DNA from: Fibrobacteres bacterium CG2_30_45_31
GTDB lineage: Bacteria; Fibrobacterota; Fibrobacteria; Fibrobacterales; Fibrobacteraceae
Assembly: GCA_001873075.1 (NCBI GenBank)
Contig: MNYL01000014.1
Location: 1-5,093, forward strand
Direction of reading: 5' to 3'
Length of the DNA stretch: 5,093 bases
A model generated the notes under the pieces. That model did no database searches. It worked only from the letters and a program-made list of their open reading frames with translations, and was not told where the DNA came from. Every line of letters begins with the position of its first letter. The stretch's first letter is position 1. A program made the translations under genes and the position numbers. Of this stretch, positions 1 through 4,837 are shown one piece after another.

Positions 1-28
1 TGCATTTTTATGAAAAAATCAAACTGAG

Positions 29-56
29 TTAGTATAATTAATACAATTGTTATAAT
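29..56 (+). promoter_or_regulatory. Candidate promoter for rplM-rpsI (extended -10)
   Basis: The hexamer TATAAT at 51-56 is a perfect -10 match and is preceded by TG one base upstream (TGTTATAAT, 48-56), the extended -10 form. The best -35 candidate is TTAGTA at 29-34 with a 16-bp spacer, only 3 of 6 matches to TTGACA, but an extended -10 can tolerate a poor -35. Transcription would begin near 62-64 and give a leader of about 137 nt before rplM. A second perfect TATAAT lies at 33-38 without a convincing -35. The region is AT-rich, so chance matches are a real risk, and sigma-factor preferences in this lineage may differ from E. coli. Confidence 0.45.
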
Positions 57-61
57 TGATA
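33..61 (+). repeat. Direct repeat of TATAATT(A/G)ATA and 22-bp imperfect palindrome
   Basis: Two 11-bp copies, TATAATTAATA at 33-43 and TATAATTGATA at 51-61, match at 10 of 11 positions with an 18-bp period. The segment 36-57 is also a near-palindrome: arms AATTA (36-40) and TAATT (53-57) flank the self-complementary core ACAATTGT (43-50), with two mismatched positions on each side of the core. It may be two overlapping promoters or an operator across the -10 region. AT-rich composition makes coincidence possible. Confidence 0.3.
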
Positions 62-78
62 TAGCAAATTAACTATAT

Positions 79-176
79 TTTGCAAAGTATAGTCAAAAAT
101 GAGCATTTTATTGCCCTTGCAAATCGGATTTGCAATTCTATTTTTGTCCCCGAACATGTCGGAACGTCCCTGTTCC
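79..176 (+). promoter_or_regulatory. Structured leader upstream of rplM
   Basis: TTGCAAAT at 117-124 and ATTTGCAA at 128-135 form a perfect 8-bp stem around a CGG loop, followed by the T-rich stretch TTCTATTTTT (136-145). This resembles a weak intrinsic terminator or attenuator. An earlier TTTGCAAA at 79-86 is complementary to either arm, so an alternative fold is possible. Nearer the gene, CCGA (150-153)/TCGG (159-162) and GGAAC (161-165)/GTTCC (172-176) form small, mutually exclusive hairpins. Ribosomal-protein leaders, including those of rplM in other bacteria, are known to carry autoregulatory structures. I do not recognise a known leader family here, so a regulatory role is inference. 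Confidence 0.35.
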
Positions 177-199
177 AACAGTAACTTTAGAGGATCAAC

Positions 200-628
200 A
201 TGAAAACCATTATGGTGAACCCCAAGACAGTCGCTCACAAGTGGATACTTGTCGATGCCGCCGAGAAACCTCTTGGCCGCGTTTCTTGTGAAGTGGCACG
301 TCTGCTTATGGGCAAACACAAGGCTATCTATTCCCCAAACGTTGATACAGGTGATTTTGTTGTCGTGATTAACGCTGCAAAAGTTGCTTTGACGGGCAAG
401 AAAGCGGATCAAAAACAATACTTTCATCATACCGGTATGATGGGTGGCGAACGCTGGATCGCATACAAGGATTTGCTCGCTAAGAAGCCTACTCAGCCGT
501 TAGAAGATGCTATCTGGGGTATGCTCCCACACAGCAATCTCGGCCGTAAGATGATTAAGAAACTGAAAGTCTACGCAGGTGCTGAACATCCGCACTTAGC
601 GCAAAACCCCGAAACCGTGTCCCTCTAA
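200..628 (+). CDS. rplM: 50S ribosomal protein L13
   Basis: L13 is a structural protein of the large ribosomal subunit that binds 23S rRNA early in assembly; in E. coli the rplM-rpsI operon is reported to be autoregulated by L13. The product has 142 residues, the same length as E. coli L13, and is full length. Family landmarks are in order: WILVDA near residues 15-20, LGR at 25-27, LMGKHKAIYSPNVDTGD at about 36-52, VINAAKVALTGKK at 56-68, and the signature WGMLPHSNLGRKM at 106-118 followed by KLKVYAGAEHPHLAQNPE. The ATG start is supported by AGAGGA at 189-194, five bases upstream. It is followed after 23 nt by rpsI, the usual L13-S9 pairing. Nothing is unusual in the protein, and the identification is near certain. 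Confidence 0.98.
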   Translation: MKTIMVNPKTVAHKWILVDAAEKPLGRVSCEVARLLMGKHKAIYSPNVDTGDFVVVINAAKVALTGKKADQKQYFHHTGMMGGERWIAYKDLLAKKPTQPLEDAIWGMLPHSNLGRKMIKKLKVYAGAEHPHLAQNPETVSL

Positions 629-638
629 TTTAGAGAAC

Positions 639-643
639 GGAGG
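639..643 (+). promoter_or_regulatory. Shine-Dalgarno site that sets the AUC start of rpsI
   Basis: GGAGG lies eight bases before ATC at 652-654, close to ideal spacing. It is the strongest Shine-Dalgarno in the window. The reading frame is closed just upstream by TAG at 631-633, and none of the codons between that stop and 652 (AGA ACG GAG GAT AAA TCT) is a standard start. This site is therefore the main evidence that initiation takes place at the non-standard ATC codon. Confidence 0.8.
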
Positions 644-651
644 ATAAATCT

Positions 652-1056
652 ATCGCTACTGCAAAAGCAAAAAAGATCTACCGCGGCACTGGTCGGCGTA
701 AGAATGCCATCGCTGCTGTCATTTTGAAACCGGGTACCGGCAAACGCGTCATTAATGGTCGTGATTTCACAGACTATTTTCATTCTGACGTGCAGAACAT
801 GATTGCAAACCTTCCTTTCTCTATTCTTGGCAATGCTGAAGAATGGGATGTGGAAGTCACCGCCCGTGGCGGTGGAATTGCAGGTCAAATGGGTGCCGTT
901 CGTTTGGGCGTTTCTCGCGCTCTCGTCGAAAATGATCCAGCGGTCAAGAGCCCCTTGAAGAAGGAAGGCTTGATGACTCGTGATGCCCGTGCTGTTGAAC
1001 GTAAGAAGTTTGGTCGAAAGAAAGCTCGCAAGCGCTTCCAGTTCTCCAAACGTTAA
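652..1056 (+). CDS. rpsI: 30S ribosomal protein S9, apparent AUC start codon
   Basis: S9 is a small-subunit protein whose C-terminal tail ends in a conserved Ser-Lys-Arg that contacts P-site tRNA. From 652 the product has 134 residues, normal for the family. Motifs are GTGRRKNAIAAV (residues 12-23), the signature GGGIAGQMGAVRLGVSRAL (73-91), and LMTRDARAVERKKFGRKKAR (107-126) leading to the terminal QFSKR. The first usual start codon in frame is TTG at 724, which would remove the first 24 residues including the conserved GTGRRK segment, so it is rejected. Homology and the GGAGG at 639-643 place the start at ATC 652-654, followed by Ala-Thr, a typical S9 N-terminus. Either initiation is at AUC, known to be inefficient and restrained by IF3, or the base at 654 is a sequence error for ATG. 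The strong terminator at 1074-1108 ends the rplM-rpsI unit. Confidence 0.95.
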   Translation: MATAKAKKIYRGTGRRKNAIAAVILKPGTGKRVINGRDFTDYFHSDVQNMIANLPFSILGNAEEWDVEVTARGGGIAGQMGAVRLGVSRALVENDPAVKSPLKKEGLMTRDARAVERKKFGRKKARKRFQFSKR

Positions 1057-1073
1057 TTTTCGAGTTTCTATAT

Positions 1074-1108
1074 TCGCGAAGCATCCCACTCGGTGCTTCG
1101 CGATTTTT
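1074..1108 (+). terminator. Rho-independent terminator of rplM-rpsI
   Basis: TCGCGAAGCA (1074-1083) and TGCTTCGCGA (1094-1103) are exact reverse complements and form a 10-bp GC-rich stem with a 10-nt loop. The stem could be extended by two inner pairs, one of them G-U. Five T follow immediately (1104-1108). It starts 18 nt after the rpsI stop codon. It should separate the L13-S9 unit from rpsB, at least partly, implying that rpsB has its own promoter or receives read-through. Confidence 0.9.
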
Positions 1109-1155
1109 CTATGTATCGAGTGGATTCATTCACTGGTTCGCAGAGCGCCTCGGTG

Positions 1156-1169
1156 GTCAGCTTGCTGAC
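1156..1169 (+). promoter_or_regulatory. Small hairpin in the rpsI-rpsB spacer
   Basis: GTCAGC (1156-1161) and GCTGAC (1164-1169) are exact inverted repeats separated by TT, so in RNA they would give a stem of about five pairs with a small loop. It lies 50 nt before rpsB. Leaders of rpsB in several bacteria carry an S2-responsive structure; I cannot match this to a known motif. If the promoter candidate at 1175-1202 is the real one, this hairpin lies upstream of the transcript and would instead be a DNA palindrome. Confidence 0.25.
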
Positions 1170-1174
1170 TTTGG

Positions 1175-1202
1175 TTGCTTAATGCGTTTCAGGTAGTATA
1201 AC
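1175..1202 (+). promoter_or_regulatory. Weak promoter candidate for the rpsB operon
   Basis: TATAAC at 1197-1202 matches the -10 consensus at five of six positions. TTGCTT at 1175-1180, 16 bp upstream, matches TTGACA at three of six. A transcript starting near 1208-1210 would have a leader of only about ten bases, with the Shine-Dalgarno AGGAG (1208-1212) at its very 5' end, which is awkward. An overlapping alternative is TTGGTT (1171-1176) with TAGTAT (1194-1199), spacer 17. A promoter is expected in 1109-1218 because of the upstream terminator, but its position is uncertain. Confidence 0.3.
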
Positions 1203-1218
1203 CGACTAGGAGTCAATT

Positions 1219-1959
1219 ATGGCAAATCTGCCTTCTGTAGAAGACCTGCTCAGTGCAGGATCCCATTTCGGCCACCAGACACAGCGCTGGAATCCGAAAA
1301 TGAAACCTTACATTCTTGCTGAGAAGAACGGAATTTACGTTCTGAATCTCGATAAGACCACCAAGCTTCTTGAAGCTGCGGGCCAAGCTGCGGCACGCGT
1401 TTCTGCTTCTGGCAAGTCTGTTCTCTTTGTGGGCACAAAGCCGACGGCACGCCAGGTTGTGGAAGATGCCGCACGCAAGTGCAATCACTTTTTCGTTATC
1501 AACCGTTGGTTGGGTGGTATGTTGACGAACTTCCAGACAGTTCGCAAGTCCATTAAGCAGATTGATAAAATTGATGAAATGGAAAACCAGGGTGTCTTTA
1601 AAGAACTTTCCAAGAAAGAAGTTCTTGATAAGAGCCGTGAACGTGATAAATTACTCTCCGTCTTTGGTGGTATTCGTGAAATGGCAACCATTCCGGGTCT
1701 CGTCGTGGTTACGGATCTTCATCACGAGAAAATTGCTGTCGCAGAAGCTCGTCGCTTGAATATTCCTATTATCGGCATTTGCGATACCAATGTGGATCCG
1801 ACTTTGGTCGATTTCCCAGTTCCTGCAAATGATGATGCGGTGAAGTCCATTAAGCTCATCATCGACTATATCGCAGCAAATGTGACCCCTCGCTCCAATG
1901 TCGCTAAAGAAGCGAACGCTGAAACTGCGAAAAAATACGATAGCGCCGAGGTTAAGTAA
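1219..1959 (+). CDS. rpsB: 30S ribosomal protein S2
   Basis: S2 binds late to the small subunit, bridging head and body near S1, and is needed for S1 association. The product has 246 residues (E. coli has 241). Visible landmarks are GSHFGHQTQRWNPKMKPYI (residues 14-32), GIYVLNLDKT (38-47), VLFVGTK (68-74), NRWLGGMLTNFQTVRKSIK (95-113), a charged helical stretch from about 115 to 145 matching the S2 coiled-coil insertion, LLSVFGGIREM (145-155), and IPIIGICDTNVDPTLVDFPVPANDDAVKSIKLI split across 182-214. The lysine- and alanine-rich tail is variable in the family. The ATG has AGGAG at 1208-1212 with a six-base spacer. tsf begins one base after the stop codon, the classic rpsB-tsf pairing. Confidence 0.98.
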   Translation: MANLPSVEDLLSAGSHFGHQTQRWNPKMKPYILAEKNGIYVLNLDKTTKLLEAAGQAAARVSASGKSVLFVGTKPTARQVVEDAARKCNHFFVINRWLGGMLTNFQTVRKSIKQIDKIDEMENQGVFKELSKKEVLDKSRERDKLLSVFGGIREMATIPGLVVVTDLHHEKIAVAEARRLNIPIIGICDTNVDPTLVDFPVPANDDAVKSIKLIIDYIAANVTPRSNVAKEANAETAKKYDSAEVK

Positions 1960-1960
1960 T

Positions 1961-2839
1961 ATGCAGATTACGGCATCCATGGTTAATGAACTCCGCACTA
2001 AAACGGGTGTGGGCATGATGCAGTGCAAAAAAGCTTTGACGGAAACGGATGGCGATTTAGACAAGGCTGTAGAACTTCTTCGCAAGCAAGGGGCTTCTGT
2101 AGCCGCGAAACGTGCGGATAAGGACGCTAAGGAAGGCCGTGTATTTCTCGTGGAAACACCCTCTAAAGCGGTTGCTTTTGAACTCAGCTGCGAAACGGAA
2201 CCCGTTTCTAAAAACGAAGATTTTATTGCTCTTTCCAACCTTGCCGTTAAGGCCGTATTGGAACAGAACATTCAGTCTGTCGAAGAAATGAATGCTGCTG
2301 TTGTTGATGGCGTTAAAGTAGGCGACCGTTTGCAGGATGTTCTGGTGAAGATCCAAGAGAACATTAGCTTTCGTAAGCTTGCCGTTATCAAATATGGTTC
2401 GAACGACGTCATCGGTTTGTACTCCCACATGGGTGGAAAAATCGGCGTGATTACTCGTTTGGCTTTTGAAGGCACTCCAGCAGATATAGCGGTGCTCAAA
2501 GCTACGGCGAAGGATATTTGCGTGCAAGCTGCTGCATTTGCTCCAGTCGCTGTGAACAATGCCTCTGTGGCTCCGGATACTATTGAGAAGGAACGTGAAA
2601 TTGCTCGCGCTCAGATTGTTAACGAAGGCAAGACTCGTCCTGAATTCGTTGATCGTCAGATCGAAGGCCGTATCGCTAAGGTTCTTAAGGAAATGGTTCT
2701 TGAAGATCAGGAATTCTTTATGATTGAAAAGAATCCCAAGAAGCTTTCCGTGAAGGATTATCTTTCTTCGGTAGGTACAGCTCAAGGTTTGAAGAGCCTT
2801 GCTGTAGTTGAATTTATCCGTTTCGAAAGAGGTAATTAA
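1961..2839 (+). CDS. tsf: Translation elongation factor Ts (EF-Ts) with an altered TDFV motif
   Basis: EF-Ts is the guanine-nucleotide exchange factor that releases GDP from EF-Tu. The product has 292 residues (E. coli 283). The N-terminal UBA-like domain has the signature LRTKTGVGMMQCKKAL (11-26). The core includes SHMGGKIGV (155-163), and the C-terminal region has EDQEFFMIEKNPKKLSVKDYL (248-268) and ends in FIRFERGN. The second family signature, normally ETDFVAKN, reads CETEPVSKNEDF at 77-88, so Glu80-Pro81 replace the Asp-Phe pair that in E. coli EF-Ts intrudes near the Mg2+ site of EF-Tu. ATG 1961 is chosen because MQITASMVNELR matches the family N-terminus and GAGG (1948-1951) precedes it; the longer in-frame extension lies inside rpsB. 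It starts one base after rpsB and its stop overlaps the pyrH start. Confidence 0.96.
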   Translation: MQITASMVNELRTKTGVGMMQCKKALTETDGDLDKAVELLRKQGASVAAKRADKDAKEGRVFLVETPSKAVAFELSCETEPVSKNEDFIALSNLAVKAVLEQNIQSVEEMNAAVVDGVKVGDRLQDVLVKIQENISFRKLAVIKYGSNDVIGLYSHMGGKIGVITRLAFEGTPADIAVLKATAKDICVQAAAFAPVAVNNASVAPDTIEKEREIARAQIVNEGKTRPEFVDRQIEGRIAKVLKEMVLEDQEFFMIEKNPKKLSVKDYLSSVGTAQGLKSLAVVEFIRFERGN

Positions 2840-3555
2840 TGCTTAACGCACCAAAATTCCATAGAGTTCTCCTCAAATTGAGTGGTGAAGCTCTTGCCGG
2901 TGCCAAGGGACATGGAATTGATTCCGAAATCTTGACCGAGATGGCTTCTGAAATAGCCTCTGTTGTTAAGTCTGGCGTCCAGGTGGCTTTGGTGATTGGC
3001 GGTGGAAATTTGGTGCGTGGCGTTTCTGCATCGGCAGGGGGTATGAATCGTGCTGCTGGCGATGCTATGGGAATGCTTGGAACCGTGATGAATGGCCTTG
3101 CTATGCAAGACGCGCTCGATAAACAGGGCGTGAATTCTGTAGTAATGTCCGCCATTCGCATGGAACCTGTTTGTGAATTTTTTGATCGCCGTAAAGCGAT
3201 GACACTACTTTCCTCCGGGAACGTGGTTATTTTTTCTGCCGGTACCGGAAATCCATTTTTTACAACGGATAGTGCTGCCGCTTTGCGCGCCATAGAGATG
3301 GAGTGCGATGTAATTATGAAGGCAACGAAGGTGGATGGTATTTATACCGCTGATCCAGTCAAGGATCCCTCGGCAACTCGTTTCGATGATATTTCCTATA
3401 AAGAAGTTATTCAGCGTGGTCTCCAAGTGATGGATACCGCCGCTATTGCCTTGTGCCTTGAGCACAAAATGCCCATTTTGGTCTTTAAAATGGTGAAAGG
3501 GAACTTGACTACGGCCACGGTTGAAGGTAGTTTAGGGACATTAGTGCACTGCTAA
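2839..3555 (+). CDS. pyrH: Uridylate (UMP) kinase
   Basis: This enzyme phosphorylates UMP to UDP with ATP in pyrimidine nucleotide synthesis. It is the bacterial hexameric type of the amino acid kinase fold, usually activated by GTP and inhibited by UTP. Its 238 residues are close to E. coli PyrH (241). Motifs visible are LLKLSGEAL (11-19, ATP phosphate binding with Lys13), VIGGGNLVRG (52-61), AAGDAMGMLGTVMNGLAM (72-89, UMP-site Asp75), AGTGNPFFTTDSAAALRA (134-151) and KATKVDGIYTADP (161-173, nucleotide base binding). The ATG shares its A with the TAA stop of tsf (TAATG), and AGAGG at 2828-2832 gives a six-base spacer, so translation is probably coupled. The rpsB-tsf-pyrH-frr order is widely conserved in bacteria. 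Confidence 0.98.
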   Translation: MLNAPKFHRVLLKLSGEALAGAKGHGIDSEILTEMASEIASVVKSGVQVALVIGGGNLVRGVSASAGGMNRAAGDAMGMLGTVMNGLAMQDALDKQGVNSVVMSAIRMEPVCEFFDRRKAMTLLSSGNVVIFSAGTGNPFFTTDSAAALRAIEMECDVIMKATKVDGIYTADPVKDPSATRFDDISYKEVIQRGLQVMDTAAIALCLEHKMPILVFKMVKGNLTTATVEGSLGTLVHC

Positions 3556-3567
3556 TTGTGCGCACAA
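3556..3567. repeat. 12-bp perfect palindrome in the pyrH-frr spacer
   Basis: TTGTGCGCACAA begins on the base after the pyrH stop codon and is perfectly self-complementary, the only such long exact palindrome noticed between genes of the rpsB operon. It occupies much of the 31-nt spacer before frr. With no loop it is a poor RNA hairpin (a four-base loop leaves four pairs) and has no proper T-run, so it is not a terminator. It could be a protein-binding half-site pair, a processing site or chance. Confidence 0.4.
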
Positions 3568-3586
3568 CGATTTTGTAGAGGTTATA

Positions 3587-4123
3587 ATGGCTGAAGAGTA
3601 TGTTCAAAGAATGGAAAAGGCAATAGAGGCAACGGAACGCGAGTTTACTAAAATTCGTGCAGGTCAAGCAACTCCAGCCATCTTGAATAACATTCGTATT
3701 GATTATTATGGCACCCCGACTCCCATTCCTCAAATTGCAAAGGTCTCTGTTCCAGAACCGCGTATGCTTTTGGTGAGCCCTTGGGAAAAATCCATGGTGG
3801 ATGTCATCAATAAAGCAATTCTCGCAGCCAACATAGGCGTTTCTCCTATGATGGACGGAAACTGTATTCGTGTAGCACTTCCCATTCTTACTTCCGAGCG
3901 CCGCCAAGAACTGGCTAAGATTGCTCGCAAACACGCGGAAGAAGGGCGTGTGGCCATTCGCAATATTCGTCGCGATGCCAATGAAGCGATAAAGAAAATT
4001 AAAGATCTTCCTGAAGATGAAGTAAAGAAACTTCAAGAGGAGATTCAGAAGACGACCGATAAGTTTATCGCTGATGTAGATCGTATTCTCCAAGAAAAGG
4101 AAAACGACATCCTTAAGGTTTGA
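3587..4123 (+). CDS. frr: Ribosome recycling factor (RRF)
   Basis: RRF, with EF-G, splits the post-termination ribosome so that it can start a new round. The product has 178 residues, a little shorter than E. coli RRF (185), mainly through a shorter N-terminus. Motifs are FTKIRAGQATPAILNNI (20-36, the usual KIRtGrAsP region), DYYGTPTPIPQIA (39-51, start of the small domain II), LLVSPWEKSMVDVINKAI (61-78), IRVALPILTSERRQEL (94-109), and EEGRVAIRNIRRDANEAIKKIK (118-139), whose arginines contact 23S rRNA in the family. The remainder is the long charged helix that completes the three-helix bundle of domain I. AGAGG at 3577-3581 precedes the ATG by five bases. uppS follows after three bases. Confidence 0.98.
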   Translation: MAEEYVQRMEKAIEATEREFTKIRAGQATPAILNNIRIDYYGTPTPIPQIAKVSVPEPRMLLVSPWEKSMVDVINKAILAANIGVSPMMDGNCIRVALPILTSERRQELAKIARKHAEEGRVAIRNIRRDANEAIKKIKDLPEDEVKKLQEEIQKTTDKFIADVDRILQEKENDILKV

Positions 4124-4126
4124 GCT

Positions 4127-4837
4127 ATGCCTAATTTGCTCAAACATGTCGCCATCATTATGGACGGGAATGGCCGTTGGGCCAAGAGCCGTGGTTTTGA
4201 AAGATTCCTCGGTCACCGTCGCGGAACCCAAGCTACCATTGATGCTGTGGAAGTAGGTGTGGATCTTCATTTGGAGCATCTGACACTTTATGTATTTAGC
4301 TCCGAAAATTGGCAACGCCCGAGTAAAGAAGTGGATTATCTCATGAATCTGCTGATTGAAATGGTGGCCAAAGAACTTCCCGATTTAATGACAAAAAATG
4401 TAAAGCTGGTCGTTATCGGTAACATACTTCGATTGCCTGAAGGCCCTCGCGCGAAGTTACAAGAGGCAATTAATAAAACGTCAAAAAATACAGGACTTCA
4501 ACTCAACCTCGCTATTTCGTACGGGGGTCGTTTAGAAATTGTGGACGCTTGCAAAGCGATTGCGAAGATGGTCGCTGCTGGAGAGCTAGCCATTGATGCG
4601 ATTGATGAATCTGTATTTTCCAAGAATTTATACTTGAAAGGGGCTCCAGATCCAGACTTGGTAATTAGAACGGGGGGGGAATTCCGTCTTTCAAATTATT
4701 TGCTTTGGCAGGCTGCCTATAGTGAGTTTTATGTGACAGATACACTGTGGCCAGATTTCACAAAGGAAGAATTTTTGAAAGCTGTTTCCTTGTATAGTAC
4801 GCGTGAGCGTCGTTTCGGAAAGGTTTTGCATGAGTAA
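4127..4837 (+). CDS. uppS: Undecaprenyl (isoprenyl) diphosphate synthase, cis-prenyltransferase
   Basis: The enzyme condenses isopentenyl diphosphate onto farnesyl diphosphate in cis to make the C55 carrier lipid used for peptidoglycan and other surface polymers. Its 236 residues are near the usual 240-255. The cis-prenyltransferase motifs are all present: HVAIIMDGNGRWAK (7-20, catalytic Asp13), GHRRG (29-33), YVFSSENWQRP (55-65), ISYGGRLEIV (130-139), PDPDLVIRTGGEFRLSNYLLWQ (174-195), and AYSEFYVTDTLWPDF (197-211, with Glu200), then the RERRFG tail. There is no N-terminal extension or membrane segment, as expected for a soluble or membrane-associated enzyme. Chain length cannot be read from sequence with certainty; C55 is inferred from the family and from cdsA next door. 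TAAGG at 4114-4118 is the ribosome-binding site. Unlike E. coli, dxr does not lie between frr and uppS. Confidence 0.97.
   Translation: MPNLLKHVAIIMDGNGRWAKSRGFERFLGHRRGTQATIDAVEVGVDLHLEHLTLYVFSSENWQRPSKEVDYLMNLLIEMVAKELPDLMTKNVKLVVIGNILRLPEGPRAKLQEAINKTSKNTGLQLNLAISYGGRLEIVDACKAIAKMVAAGELAIDAIDESVFSKNLYLKGAPDPDLVIRTGGEFRLSNYLLWQAAYSEFYVTDTLWPDFTKEEFLKAVSLYSTRERRFGKVLHE
4672..4679 (+). repeat. G8 homopolymer inside uppS
   Basis: Eight consecutive G encode part of Thr-Gly-Gly-Glu in the conserved RTGGE motif (residues 181-185), with two adjacent GGG glycine codons. Such tracts are prone to replication or transcription slippage and to sequencing error. The reading frame is intact on both sides, and the downstream conserved residues through the normal C-terminus show that this copy is in frame. 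Confidence 0.85.

Noticed and set aside
724..1056. S9 starting at TTG 724 (110 residues)
   Set aside because: It loses the conserved GTGRRK N-terminal region and has no Shine-Dalgarno upstream, whereas the frame continues back to ATC 652 behind GGAGG.
980..1168. 62-codon plus-strand open frame across the end of rpsI and the terminator
   Set aside because: It overlaps rpsI out of frame and reads through the terminator hairpin; no recognisable protein features.
1898..1960. N-terminal extension of EF-Ts into rpsB
   Set aside because: The extra 21 residues resemble nothing in the family and lie inside the rpsB coding sequence; ATG 1961 gives the standard EF-Ts N-terminus.
1651..2271. 206-codon minus-strand open frame opposite rpsB and tsf
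   Set aside because: Shadow of conserved coding sequence on the other strand; no family motif and no supporting ribosome-binding site noticed.
3583..3588. Perfect TATAAT just before frr as an internal promoter
   Set aside because: It overlaps the ATG of frr and has no -35 at suitable spacing, so a transcript would start inside the gene; it is the Shine-Dalgarno spacer plus start codon by chance.
3509..4315. 268-codon open frame on the minus strand opposite frr and uppS
   Set aside because: It lies antisense to two certain essential genes, shows no recognisable domain and has a composition expected of a reverse-strand shadow.
4672..4679. Frameshift or pseudogene in uppS at the G8 run
   Set aside because: Conserved family residues continue in the same frame on both sides through the normal C-terminus.
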